In this document: piece by piece, positions 51,101 to 63,954 of the stretch
Numbering within the stretch: the stretch's first letter is position 1
Layout: every line of letters begins with the position of its first letter
Origin: Onchocerca volvulus
Taxonomy: Eukaryota; Nematoda; Chromadorea; Rhabditida; Onchocercidae
Reading direction: 5' to 3'
Assembly (NCBI GenBank): GCA_000499405.2
Contig: HG738137.1
Location: 1,364,001-1,428,000, forward strand
Length of the DNA: 64,000 nt
The notes under the pieces: model-generated
Seen by the model: the letters and a program-made list of their open reading frames with translations, nothing else
What the model was told of the DNA's origin: nothing
The model's database searches: none
Made by a program: the position numbers and the translations under genes

Positions 51101-51420
51101 AAAAAGCATACCATACTTGACTCATAAAATAGTAGGAAAAGATTTAAATTATTAGAATTAAAATTTTGTAATTTTAGTATAAATCATTATGTCTGGAATG
51201 CAATTCAAACATCGAAAATACAATATTGGAAATATTAGCGTTCGATTAAGAATGATTTATGTTTTATTTTCTCAACTGAATCACTCAATGGCAATTTATT
51301 TTTAGTAATTAATCAGAAAAAAGAAAATCAATCTATCAGATTAAAAATACTTTCCATAACTTACTTTCCCTGAGATTCGACAACACTGCTTGTAGAAGCA
51401 TCATTAGTTGGTTGCATCAT
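48166..51420 (-). CDS. Alpha/beta-hydrolase of the ABHD4/ABHD5 (CGI-58) family
   Basis: Nine exons on the minus strand: 51420-51365, 50582-50480, 50208-50043, 49913-49782, 49499-49396, 49245-49158, 49071-48897, 48720-48600, 48324-48166; 367 residues. Landmarks in family order: [14 protein letters not shown], oxyanion region [25 protein letters not shown], nucleophile elbow GHSFGGAFLA with Ser151, [44 protein letters not shown], and GHHVYVDQ with catalytic His322 and an H-x4-D motif (322-327). Vertebrate ABHD5 has Asn in place of the nucleophile; Ser here points to an active ABHD4-like lipase/acyltransferase at lipid droplets or membranes. The exon 5 donor is odd: matching the family requires CAG|GA at 49396, whereas the first GT (CCTG|GTATTAAG) gives the wrong phase. 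Confidence 0.9.
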
Positions 51421-52278
51421 AAAGCTTACATCGAGAACTTAAAATCAGCATTTCACTAATTAATCAATTATAATTCGAAGATTACCTTTCAGCAATATCA
51501 ATATGTCTTAACAAAAATAGGATTATAAGAAAGATGGTCAGAATGACACGATGAAAAAAGTGCGAACAGAACTTTTTAAAAATTTAAATATGAAATATTG
51601 TTTCAAAAAAAAAAAAAGAATAACGATTCAAAGATCATTTTTGTTAAATAATAGTTCCAAAAATAATTTCTAATCATCCATTTAGTTGAGCATTTTTAAC
51701 GTCTACTTTAGGTGTTATCACCTGTCAATACTTATCACTTCATAATAAAACTTATCACTTATTTGTTGAAAACTTATCACTTAATAAGAGACTCTATTTC
51801 CCCACTATCCTCTTGAAAATAAAAGATATCATTGACAATTCCTTCTTGCATATCCCTTAAAGCTTATTATCGACATAAATAACACCTGACGCCGCCAATA
51901 AAACGTGCTCTTTATAAAGTTTATGAGAAAAGAGGTTTAGAGTGTAAAAAATTGACGAAATAGCGTAGAAAATAGAGGGCAGGTTGTATAAGATGCGACT
52001 TGCTGTCTATGTTCAGTGCTATTTCGTCATCTGTTTAGAAAGCTTATGTCATTCGTATGGTGGAGATGGACGCTAGTGGTTGGTTTGTTGGTAATTTCAG
52101 GTCGTTCGGTGGTGATTTTAGGTCGTTTAGTGATGATTTCAGGTCGGTCGACGTGATTTTTTCCCATTTTTTCAATCTGATTTAGTTTATTTGTTTGTAA
52201 TTTTACATTTTATTAGTTGCATGAAATAATTTTAAATCAACCGATTTCTGAAATTGCAAATTTCAGTAATTCTCTCTC
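51421..52278. other. Divergent promoter region between the ABHD and nuclear receptor genes
   Basis: 858 bp between two divergently transcribed genes. It holds a CTTATCACTT repeat (about 51730-51782, four copies or near copies), the AGGTCG array at 52090-52152 and the nuclear-receptor trans-splice acceptor TTTCAG at 52261-52266. Confidence 0.55.
52090..52152 (+). repeat. Three 21-bp repeats with AGGTCG half-sites upstream of the HNF4-class gene
   Basis: AGGTCG occurs at 52099, 52120 and 52141, exactly 21 bp apart, each inside a GGTGATTTCAGGTCGTT-like unit. AGGTCG resembles the nuclear receptor half-site AGGTCA. The array ends 114 bp before the trans-splice acceptor. A regulatory role is inference. 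Confidence 0.7.
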
Positions 52279-55200
52279 ATGGCCTGTGGTATGTATACTT
52301 ACCATAACTAGTTCATATTTCAAATTAATCTCATTTAAACGAGTTCTTCATCCGTTTTTTTCACAAAATTTTTTGGGTGGCAGTTAAATCTCAGATTCGA
52401 CTAGTCATTTGAAATTTTAATCTTGAAATATGAATTATTTGTAGGTTTGTTGATTTGAAATCGATGTGATTGATCTCTATGAACTTACATGACTTATGTA
52501 ACTATTTTTCTCTTTATTCTTTTGAAAGTTATTGAGAATTCTGATCAGAGTATTCCAGAGTATTGAAAAACATATTAAATTTCGGTAGTCGTTAAAATTT
52601 TTTGAAGTTCACTGAAATTGACCGATTTTTTTTTAAGTTTTGCATGTTCCTTCACTTTTCTCATTTTTCTTAAAATCCATAACATTGGAATATATGTTAT
52701 TACCAAACAAAATTCAGCGAAGTCATTTCCCGGATCTATCCATTTGTATTGACAAATATACTAATCATACACAAAAGTATTTTTCCTAGTAATTAAGTGA
52801 AATTGAGACATGGAGTTTCATGTTAAACAGAAATCTTCCCAGTTTCGGTTTCTCATTAGTTTTTTACTAGGTTTTTCATGGTTTTTCATTTTTCATTAGT
52901 TTTTCATTAGCAATATAAATTATCAAACTAATGGAAAATTCAGTGTTTACTTAAACTTCTTTCGATATGCCTATTAATTTCTATTTTTTAGTCGTTGCTA
53001 GCAGTAAAAGTAAGCAATTAAGAAGAAAATGCTAGTGAAATTACTCAAATAATTTTCAGATTTCATTTAAACGTGCAGTTTATGTCACTTATACATTTTT
53101 CAAACTCTTCCGACAGCAGTTGAGATGGATTTTGGTTAAAATTTCAAAATTTTCTAACTTCATGCAATTAACTTTCTTTTTATGCATTAGACTTACATAT
53201 AGTTTAACACTGTTGTTCATTTATTCATTTTTTAATGATTAGCGTGATTTAATCAACATTTATTATTTGTCGTCGAGTTTTCTGCATTTTTACTTTATTA
53301 TATTCATTTGTCGAATTGGAATGTTACTCATGTTTTAATAAACGATTAGTGCCGCTAGATTAACTCAACTCAATAGTTTTTTCTTTTATTGAATTTTTTA
53401 TGTTTTCTTATGTGTTTTGCTTTCTGTCATTTTAATTAGGATTTTTCATTTTATTGCTTGGAGAAGACTTTACATTTACTATTTTTTTTTTTTTGTTGAG
53501 AAAAAAAAAAACACTAGCTTTTTGCAGTGGATCCTGTATGTGAACCGTGTGCTGTTTGTGGCGATAAATCAACTGGGACACATTACGGAGTGCTTTCATG
53601 TAATGGATGTAAGGTATAGTTTTATCATATCATTTTTCATTCATTTTTTCATAATTGATATTGGCCGAGCATTTTATTACGTTCTGTGATAAAATAGATT
53701 CTCTTCTTAATATATTAAATTGTAACGTGTTAGATGAAATTATATCATTTGCATTAATTCGTTATGTTTCTCCTAAAATGAGCCAAGATCAGTGGGTTAA
53801 GAAATTGAATATCAGTTGTATGATTGATTTCCCAGTAGTTGAGTTACTGAGCCAGCAAATATTTGAATAAAATATTTTGCCTAATTGAAGTAAAATATTA
53901 GTTAAGAATAATATTAAATTGTTTTTGAAGGGCTTTTTTCGGCGAACAATCCTCAAAAATCAAAGATTCATATGTCGTTTCAACAAGGCGTGCACAATCG
54001 ACAGAAATTTTCGATGCGCATGTCGATATTGTCGTTTTCAAAAATGTATACGAGTTGGGATGAAACGAGAAGGTTGACATCAATGATATTCGGCAATTTG
54101 TTGATCAGTTAGATTATTAATTATAATTGAAACATGTTTCGATTTAAATTAAAAAGGAAAAATTAAGAAGCTGTATGCTGAGCTTGAGATTGCTCGAGAT
54201 TGCTCTATGAAAATGATATAACCTGAAGTACGAGGTTAGATTGATAAAGCTTTACCTGGTGAATTTCTCGAATCGGATTATTATTAAACTGAGACCTGGT
54301 CCTGAGTGATCAGATTCCAAATTCATTTCTTTTGCAGCGATTCAATTTGAACGCGATGCAATTGGACCCATCAAGCGTCGCAATGAATCATTGCTATCAA
54401 GGACTATTGAAAATAGTGAGACCGTAAACAATAATCCCGAAGCACTGTATTGTAATAATCAACTTATGAATGAAACCTCGAAATCGGATGTTATCGAAAC
54501 GTTAATGCAAATGGAAGCACGAACCAATCAAGAAATGACTACTCATTATCAGAATCCAATGATTAGTTCATCCGCAACAGTCAATCGTGCTGATGAAAGT
54601 GGTTGTGTACCATCGGCTTTTTCGCAGCCGCATAAGTCTTGCTCAATTGATGATTTGAATGAATTATCCAGAACAACGCTTATATTAATGGTTAGTTCTT
54701 TTAATAAAGAAAACTTCTCTTAATGATTAAATATTAGAAACAATATGCAGTGAGAGGATATTTATTTGCCATTATAATGATGAAATCGTGAATCTTTTTC
54801 ACTTGAAGAATCGTGTGAATCTAAAAATAGTTATTAATCGATAAAAGTTTCATTAAGAGGTTTCTGATAAACTTTGTGGGAATTTTTTTTAGTGATTATC
54901 TGATAATTTCGTAATGATTACAGTAATAATTTATTACTAATAATCAATTATCATGAAACGAAAGAATTTCACATGCATGGCAAGACTGAAATGAATAATC
55001 AAAATATTATACAAGCAAATTACTCGCTAACAGTTTCATTAAGAGGTCTCTGAATTGTTGATAATAAATTATTAATGTAATTATCAAGCTTTTCAGTTCT
55101 CATTTTTTCTCTATGATCTCCATGATATTGAAAATTATGATTTTAAATTGCTCCATCTTGCACTGCTGTTTTATTTATCTGATTTATTGTATTATATTAT

Positions 55201-57047
55201 GTTTTTTATTATTTTTATGTATTAGCTTATGGTATTCTTTTGAGAGATGATTTCATAGAAAGAGGTTTCAACTATTTATTGAATGCAATATTTCGATTAA
55301 ATTGGAATTTCAAGCCAGCATGTTTCCTTTGTGAGCTATCTGAAAATCATTTAGTTTTCAGATTATTTGTTTCAGATTGACTGGGCAAAAAGTTTGGAAC
55401 CATTCCCCGAGTTGATTATGGATGACAAAGTTATTTTGCTTAAAAACTATGCACCGCAGCACTTGATACTGATATCAGCATTTCGTTCATCGGATACAGC
55501 TCGTGTTTGCCTTTTCAATAATGCAAACTTAAATCGCGACGAGAGGATCGAATTTGACGGTTTGATTTTGCAATGAAACATTAATTAATGTTCCACATGT
55601 CAATACATGTTAAGGTAGAGTCTGAAAAAGAAATAGATATACGTATTGGCTGCATTTTTTGGTAGACATGTAGATAGCATACCTGATGTTTGCTGTTGAG
55701 TGGGGAATTTCTGTTGATTGAAACTGCTGGTTCTCTCAATTAATTTTACAAGGAATGTTATGAATTGTTAAAATTTTGGATCTCTTTTGCAATTTTTTAT
55801 TGAAGTTTTATTGGTTCCAGAAATAGCAAAAACATTTTGATAGGTTTATCGGCATTCAAAACAAGCAACATTATGCCACGTGTGATGGATGAAATAGTGT
55901 GGCCAATAAGACATTTACAAATGAGAGAAGAGGAATTTGTCTGTCTGAAAGCTTTAGCTTTTCTTCATCCTGAAGCAAAAGGACTTTCTTCATCTGCTCA
56001 AACGGTCTTTTATTTTTCCATGTTAACCAAACTAAGTGGTGAAGTTGATAAGATAGCTACAAATTGTGCACTTTAATAATTACATGTAATTTGTTATAAA
56101 CTCAGGCAAATTTTTAAGTTTTTTGAGTTAGAAATTAATTACAATGATTCAGATATCAAGTAAATTTGCCAATTTAATAAAATTCATTAGTTCAAATAAT
56201 CAAGGAGTTACAAATTACCCTAAATTTAAATAATTTCATGGGTACAGTTATCACTCTGTGATCTATGAATTATTTCAAGTGACTTATATAACTGCTTATG
56301 TATTTATTACTTAGTCGTATGATGGATTATACTGTGGTAGTGAAATGTCTGAATTATAGCAAAAGCAAAAATGCATTGCAAAAAAAGGCAGAAAAGCACG
56401 TTCTAAAACTATAGCAATGAAATCAATAAATCGGATAAATATAAATTTATATTAATATATAGTTAGTAATGTGGAAAAAAAAATTATTGAGAGAAAGATG
56501 CTGCTTTAATGGGCACGTTTTCCGAATTGTTAATCGAAACCACATTTTTCGATGAATTATGTCAAAGATTTTGGATAATTCGGATCATGCAAAACTAAAA
56601 TTCTCTACTGAAGCAAAAAAATTTAATCAATTAGGATTAGAGAATCGTTGAATCATCTAGATAAACGACTGAAATGTATCACATCCGTTCATTCTGTTGA
56701 CATTAATTCTCTTTTAGGCATTACGTGAAGCTCGTAATCGAATACTTAAAGCTCTATATTGTTACGTTTTGGCGCACATGCCTGAGGAAGCACCGACACG
56801 TTACGGCAATATTTTGCTGCTTGCACCAACTCTGAAAGCATTGGCACAAGTACTTATCGAAAATATGACCTTAACGAAATTTTTCGGTTTCGCTGAAGTG
56901 GATTCATTACTTTCGGAGTTTATTCTAGATAGTCCTACTGATGGGACAACAGCGCGGCCATTGTTACGTCAACGTCTTTCTTCAGCTTCAACAGCTAATA
57001 TATGCGCAGATATCGATACACAACAGCATGTGATGACTATTTTATAA
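52279..57047 (+). CDS. HNF4-class nuclear hormone receptor
   Basis: Seven exons: 52279-52288, 53528-53613, 53931-54072, 54338-54690, 55376-55559, 55844-56004, 56718-57047; 421 residues. The first exon codes only MAC plus one base after the TTTCAG acceptor at 52266. Residues 11-77 are a two-zinc-finger DNA-binding domain: [20 protein letters not shown]-box CNGCKGFFRR, second finger [20 protein letters not shown] and RFQKC. A 120-residue hinge follows. The ligand-binding domain (198-421) reads [64 protein letters not shown] and [15 protein letters not shown], the order and spacing of HNF4. It is a nuclear transcription factor; HNF4 relatives in nematodes control fat metabolism. The exon 6 donor (ACG|GTCTTT) is the least certain junction. 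Confidence 0.9.
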
Positions 57048-59038
57048 GTTTCGTTGGAGAGAATAACTCTCAGGATTTAATTTTAGTTATTTATGGAATT
57101 ATCGTCACACATTTCAGTTTTGTGGTTTGATCCTTTTAATATTTTGCTTATCACTTAGTTTTTTTTTCCTTTTTTTTTTAATTTTTGTATATTTGTTAGT
57201 TTCCATGCTTTTGTTTAGTTTAGGTATTCAAGTTTAATTTGCTTGAAAGTTTTAAATTCTAAGCTTTGGGTGAAATGAAAACAATCCCGAGGACATTATT
57301 GCAAGTTTCTTTCAGGGATGTCTATAGTTTCTGCATAATCATACTACAGTCGATAACGCTGAGCTGAATCCTTAATAACACAAGTTTGGTTCATTTAAGC
57401 CTTCATTACCTTGTAGAATTGACAATAAGATGAGATGTTCGCTTAAGCATACTGAAGCAAATTTTTTATGGGAGGTGAGTATAAAAGATTCAGATCAAAA
57501 CTTTTCAGTTCAGTTTTTCGAGTAATTTTATTTAAAATTCGAAATTTTCAGTCCTATTTCCGCTGAATCTTCTTGATTTTCGTGGCCTCGAATTATTTGC
57601 ACATTTTATTTCTTTACTCTCGACAATATGATTGCTATTTCTTTAGGTTGTGATTTTTATTTGATTCTTTTTATGTTAAAACGATTGTTATCTTTAATAA
57701 AAATAATTTAAAAATCTACCCCAGTATAGCGAAAAAAAAAAGAAGGAAACTCGATAAGGATAGTTATTCTCATTTGTCTAATATGCTTCGTACTGATATG
57801 CTGCGAAAGCGATTCATGATTCATCCGGGATTTGAAAAAATAAAAATAAAACTATTATATCGATTCAATAGTTAAAAGAAAATATTGAAATGACGCAATT
57901 ATTCTATAGTTTATTGAAAATAGATTAGATAACTTGAATAATGGTCTATTGGTATGAATGTGCCGAATTATTCTAAGATGCAAAGTTCATGCTAATAGAT
58001 ATAGTTAGTAGAGAAATATGTAATGAAGTCAATTTAATATTATTAAAATAAGCACTTTAAACTCCATTACCTGAGGTCTTTTTGTTCTCGCTTCTGAAGA
58101 AAATTTATAGGAATCATTAGAAAATTTAAATGTGATAATTTGCTTAAATGTTTTGTCATGATTATTTGTGCTTTGAAACATTATTGGTGTTTCTTTGTTT
58201 CATGCAAATATATGTATGCCGTTATGTTTTGCTATGGATCTGTTTAATTATCCTTTTGAAAAGAATTATATTTTCTTCAAAATTTGTTATTTCATTGTCT
58301 GTGTCCTGACCTTATTATTCAAATCATTAGGTCAACCAATCATAATAATGACATAGTTGGTCGTAGCAAAAGATTCGTCATTTGTTATCGTCTTGACATC
58401 TTTATATTGACCTTTGCTTTCTTCTTTCAAGAAAAATTTCTAACTTAATAGAAATATACATTTATTTATAAAATGCAAAAATATGATATAACCTGTATGT
58501 AATATTAGGCAATATGAATTAGCTGTAAGCAATATTAATGTAATATTTGCATTTGTGTGTTTTGTAGTGTTAAAATTCAAATCAACGACATGTTTTTATA
58601 TGTGATGTATAGGATTATATTTATATTTTCCAGATAAACACTTCTGTTATCTTCAAGGTTCATCAGGTTTATATACCTTTAAAATTTTTTTTTTTCTGTT
58701 TTGATAATGAGGAGTTAGGGATGAAAAGTAGAAAGAAAAAAAAAAGGAATATTATCATTCATATTAATTTTATTGCGGTTCGAGATACTTAGCCTCATTC
58801 CCCAATATTAATAACGTAAAGTTCCATTATGCATTTATTATCTATTTTTGTTTAATTTTACCGCCGTTCAGGCGGTAGTTAAGAAAAGAGGAGAAGAATA
58901 AGTCTGAATAATAATTGCTAAAATGATGTAAATGAAGATATCTTTCAAATAGCAATAGTACGATAGCAATATTAATAATGAATTTTGCTTGAAGGTGAAG
59001 TTAGTTTGCAGTAGAATAATTAGCGTTTGGCGAACGAA
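57048..59038. other. Spacer between the nuclear receptor and eIF3j genes
   Basis: Includes a long 3' flank of the receptor gene; an AATAAA polyadenylation-type signal lies at about 57697. Poly-T runs and AT-rich sequence; no gene recognised. A likely trans-splice acceptor for eIF3j (TTTGCAG) ends at 59011. Confidence 0.55.
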
Positions 59039-61311
59039 ATGGGCGATTGGGGTAAATTTTCTTTTTTTTTTTTCTTTTTTGATTGATTACGGGAAGAGAA
59101 TGTTAAATATTGGTCAGCATTCTGTGCTTTATATATTGAGGGGGTTATATTTTAAGTCGGAAAGTTCCAGAATATGAAGGCCAGTTTTGGATCAAGGCTA
59201 TAAATTATGGATTGAACGATCATGCATTTTAATTATAGATGATGATGATTTCGAAATTGATGTGAAACAGTTGGATGAAAAGAAGCATACAATAGTAGAT
59301 GAAGAATTAAGCGACAAAGAGCAGAATCAAGTACGATTTTATTTTGCTGGAATTTTTTAAAGAATGCAATGATTAACTCTTCCTTAAGTTCTATTGGAAT
59401 TTTTTCAAATTAACTGGACCGGAAAATAAAATCATTCAATCTGAAAATAATGCTAGATTTGTCCAGTTTTTCTACTACATCTTCATGAATCTCTATTATT
59501 TCATCATTAATATCGAGGTTTTTGAAAGGCACTCTCTTTATTTAGATAAAAAATAAGGTTTATCAAACTATGCTTTTTAGTCACTTAGCGCAACCAAGTC
59601 GGCAGTATCTTCATCGAAAATAAAGAAGAAGAACGATCCACTAAATACTTTTAGTACTGATCTAAATCGTGAACTGAGTGCAAAAGAAAAGGAACAGTTG
59701 CAAAGGAAAGCTGATTTGATGCTTGCTAAGGATTTATTTGGTACTATTTTCATATTTATGTAATCTTTGTAACCTTTGGTTGGTATGTTTTATTCATTTC
59801 TCATCTGTATTAACTTTTACATATATTTATATTTACCCTAAAAAGTACTTAGTCTAACTTCTATACTTCATTCTTGCATCTTAATTGAAAATGCTAATTG
59901 TTTAATAATTTTTATACTAAAGCAAATAATTATTTGAAAAAACGAAAAAATTCATGGTACAAGAATTTATCCAAAACATTTCGCAGGTATTGATGATGAT
60001 GAGCCCCTGACATATGCGGAATTGAATTCCTTAGACGAATTTAGGACATTTGGTGAGAATATTGGCAGAATGCTTTCAGCACGATCAAATGCTACTCACT
60101 TCTCCGAGATGCTTATTTCACTTCTTAAAGTTGTCGTTTCAAATAGTAAGTTTCATTATGAAAAACTGTGGGCATATTCTTGAATTCAACTGATTTGCTT
60201 CTTGCAGAAATTTAAAGTTGAGCTTTAAAGTTGGAAAAATATGAATTATTGTATAAATTTTAAGCCAAAGACTGTGAAGGTTTGAGTTAACTAATGAAAA
60301 TGCTGAAAAGTAACACGATTTAGCGAAGCAGTAAGTTAAAGGTCCATACGAATTCAATTCGTTCGTAAGAATTAATTCATTATTTCTCAAAAAGTATATG
60401 AAATGATACATACTGTTAAAGTGTTTCAGTTCTATTTCTATTTCAACTTCTACAAACTTCATCTAAGCCTAAGCCTAAGACTAACTTCATCCAAACTTAA
60501 CACTTAAAGATATGAATATGAATATACATTGTTTCTGAACTTAATGATATTATTTGTAGAGATCCTTTATATATAATATTCATATCTTTAAGTGTTAAGT
60601 TTGCTAAATAGAATCGAGGAAATTATTTCGATATACTTTTTAAATAATGAGTATTGAAAAAATTTCAGTGGATGCGAGCAAAGCAAGAGTTTTGAGCACA
60701 GTATTGAAAACTATAGCGGATGAAAAGACGGCGGCTGAAAAGGTTATTTAAATTGTTGGATTCCTTAGAATTCCTTACTTTATCATTAAGCTTTCACAAA
60801 ATTGTCTTTGACATTGTATCATAATATTTTCAAGTAATTGTGCATTATTGACTACAGTCCATGAAAATTAGATTGAAGGTTGGATGGGTGAACTGTTATA
60901 AGTAGTTTGTTTGTGGATTTTTTCGATTTCTTCGCGAGATTTGCAAGACGATGATGTTGATATGAATCTTTTTAATTGTGTGAATTATAATTAGTAGTGT
61001 CATTTTTAGTGAGTTTGCAATTGCTCAAAAAAATATAAAAGTTAGTGAAGTCAGTGATTCATTTCAATTTTTTTTTCGTATTTTTTTTTTCCTGGAGTGA
61101 TAAATTAGGCCTTCATTTGAGCTACTGAGGAAAAAATGAATTTCATATATATTAGTGAGTATTTCAGAAGGCAAAAGGAAAGGGTGCCACTACGAAACCA
61201 GTGATAAAAAACGTTAATAAGTCCAACGCAGCTTCGACCAAAGCAAACAAAGATTTATATGACGATTATGTTGCTGATGAATATGATGATTATGCCGATC
61301 ATTTTATGTAA
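59039..61311 (+). CDS. eif-3.J: Eukaryotic translation initiation factor 3 subunit J
   Basis: Six exons: 59039-59051, 59239-59330, 59581-59740, 59987-60145, 60669-60742, 61168-61311; all phases agree, 213 residues. The tiny first exon gives MGDW and joins to DDDDFEID, the acidic N-terminus typical of eIF3j. Next come a Lys-rich middle (LSAKEKEQLQRKADLMLAKD, then LFG), LDEFRTFGENIGRML and KARVLSTVLKTIADEK. A basic patch (KAKGKG) leads to an acidic C-terminus DDYVADEYDDYADHFM. The human protein has 258 residues with the same layout. It binds the 40S ribosomal subunit in the cytoplasm and is a loosely held eIF3 subunit. The start is the first ATG after the acceptor at 59011. Confidence 0.9.
60464..60484 (+). 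repeat. Short interstitial telomere-like tract
   Basis: TAAGCCTAAGCCTAAGACTAA, about two and a half copies of GCCTAA, the complement of the nematode telomere repeat TTAGGC. It is too short to mean much; it lies just before the hairpin at 60493. Confidence 0.5.
60493..60602. repeat. 27-bp perfect inverted repeat in an eIF3j intron
   Basis: Arms 60493-60519 and 60576-60602 (AAACTTAACACTTAAAGATA and the following seven bases) are exact complements with a 56-base loop. The intron transcript could form a long hairpin; a small MITE is an alternative. Confidence 0.85.
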
Positions 61312-62258
61312 TTTTAAAGTAATGATTCCATTCGAAGTACGCTCAAGTTTTTATAGTTTTGTATGGATATTTTTTCGAAATTATTGTTAATTCACATACC
61401 TTTGTTGCCTGATTTTCTGATAATTGATGATTATTTTGCAGTACTCCATAGCATTTATGAAAGTTCGAATTATGAATTTAAAAGCATAGGAAAAGAGTCT
61501 TATCATGTATCTGTCTTTTGCTTATATTCCTTGTTTTTTATTTTGCAAATTTAACATAATTTTTTAAAGACAAAGTGATATAAAAGAGCCCACGTCTTTT
61601 ATGTTTTTTAACAACTACGGTTTTTTTTTTTTTTCGAATAATCGTTTATTCTTGTATAAATATGTGTGCGGTGGTACTTCGCAGAGCTGGTCGGGAATTT
61701 TAAACTTTTTTAGCGATTAAAGTGAAATCCATAAATGTATCTCCGTTAAATCCATTTTATTCAAAACCACCATGTATTCATTAACTGATCTTCCCATTAG
61801 AATTCTTGTTGTCAATTGTTTCTTTATTTTTGGATAAAGTTGTTTTTTTTTTTTCGGATTTTTCGGCAATACTGACTTTTTGCTTTTGTATATATTCTGG
61901 ACAGATTATCGTTTATTCAAATAAATGCGACATTTTCTTAAGTTATAAATTAGCAAATTTGCGTACTTACTATTTAAACACATTCCTCACTGTAGTCGTT
62001 AAATTAATAAATATTATTATTCTTAGTTCATTTGTTGGCTATAGCAATTTTTAATGTTAACGAAAGAAAATGGTGAGAGCATAAATTTAGAAGTTATCAG
62101 AAATCAATTAGTCATTTGCTAATGGCATTCGATTATCGAAAATTGGTGAGAAACTTATTTCAAAAAATTGGCTTTGAAAATTCTCCAATTAAATATCGGA
62201 TTGGTGTATCCGATAACATTTTACAGAAGTTTTACATAGACTGACCGCAAATTCAAAA
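61312..62258. other. Spacer between the eIF3j and LSD1 genes
   Basis: AT-rich with a poly-T run at 61620-61635. Open frames at 61363-61554 and 61806-62054 have no recognisable domain. Same-strand neighbours lie 947 bp apart, too far for a typical tight nematode operon. Confidence 0.5.
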
Positions 62259-63954
62259 ATGGCCGATGAAGCATCCAGTTCGGGTGAAATGCGACGTAAC
62301 TTGCGAAGTCATTCAGCAAATCGGGTCCAGCATGAAACAGAAAACTTTGAAACAAGTTATGATAATATCGATATAATGCAATGGGAAGATGATGATATTG
62401 GTAATAATCAAGCAAGCTATCATTGTATTATATATCATTATAATTATATGATAGTTGCATTAAATCAGCATGATCATGTTGCTTATCATAATAATCGTTA
62501 AAAGTTTCGAGACAAAGACAATTGCAAATGATTGAAAATTTTAGTAGTTTGAGAATTCTTCAGTTATGGAATTTCCAAAATTAAAATTTTGAATATTTTA
62601 GAATTATTACTTTGTGTTTCAAGTTATTATATTATTTAAATATTCTAAAAATTTAAGCAACTTGAAACCTGTGTTATTATTAAATGTCCAAATTGAAACC
62701 TATAGACATTTTAGAATCATTATTTTGTGCTTTAAGTATTATATTATTCAAATATTTTTTTGTTCTGTCACAAACTATTACTAACTTATTGATTTAGCTT
62801 ATGCAATCATCATATACATTTTGTAGCTTTACGTTTGGCCGCTAATAGATCTTGTCTACTATCTAATCGACCAACAACACAAGAAATGAATGCTTTCCCG
62901 GAGCTAGAAAAAAATCGCGGAAGTATTACTTTATATCTGTATTTGAGGAATAAGCTGGTAATTTTTTATTTTATCATTTCAAAATGAAGCGCATTGTTGC
63001 AAAAATTTTATGAATTTATAGGTCAATTTCTAAAAATATCGAATATTTTGTCTATTTGCTCGTGAAAAATAATTTCTTTTGCAAATATTTGTTTCAGCTA
63101 CAAATATGGCATCAAAATCCACGAATAGAACTTACACTTCGAGATTTTATGAGTGAATTATCCTCACCATATGATAGTAAGTTTTAATCAATTGTTGGCT
63201 GACAAACTTTCGAACTTCCAGATTTTTTCGGATCGTTTTGCTATCCTTTTAAAGATCTGTTTTGATCTAAAATATATGTTTGATTAAATAGATAATCCAT
63301 TCTTCTAATAATTCGAATACAAACATTTGTAGCGTCTTGTTTTTTTCTGAAATTCAGAATATAAATTTTTCAGGTGATCCATTATTTGCTCGTCGCATTT
63401 ATGAATTCCTTCAACGTTTTGGTTATATAAATGTGGGCATCTTCAATCGCTTATCTAGTACGTGATTAAAGTTGACAAATTTCAAAATTCTTTAACATTT
63501 TTTTGAGAAATTTTTAAGCAGTAATAGCTTATTTTAATTACATAAATTTAAGCAGTTTTGTTACTATCGATTTGATATCCATTTATATGCTTGATGAAAA
63601 ATGATGCAAATGTAAATGCAACTGAAGGCTACTAAGCTTCTCTTATATTTCAATATATTACGATATTCGTATCAATGGATTTGAAGATTCTTTTCGTATC
63701 CAAACAGCAATGTTATCTTTCCAGGACGCTTATAATTGAATGATAGTTACGATTTTCCTTTACATCCAATTCTTTTTTACGATATTGATTATTTCAAATA
63801 TTTCAACTTTCTAATTATATACAGGAACATTATTTCAGCTCCACCGAAAACTCTTCCAAGACGGGTAATAGTGATTGGTGCTGGTATAGCTGGTATTATC
63901 GCGACACGACAACTCAAATCTTTCGGATTAGATGTGATTCTTTTAGAAGCTAGA
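62259..63954 (+). CDS. KDM1A: Lysine-specific histone demethylase LSD1/KDM1A-type, 5' part (runs off the window)
   Basis: Five exons visible: 62259-62400, 62827-62957, 63098-63176, 63374-63457, 63839-63954, all in phase, 184 residues so far; a donor GTAAGT follows at 63955 and the gene continues outside. A SWIRM domain spans about residues 48-140 (FPELEKNRGS, LYLYLRNKLLQIWHQNP, RRIYEFLQRFGYINVGIFNR). The amine-oxidase FAD-binding fold then begins with RRVIVIGAGIAG (G-x-G-x-x-G at 159-164) and ends in view at VILLEAR. LSD1 proteins oxidatively demethylate histone H3K4me1/2 in the nucleus; nematode relatives are SPR-5 and LSD-1. I cannot tell from this part which paralogue it is, nor whether the catalytic tower is intact. 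Confidence 0.9.
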
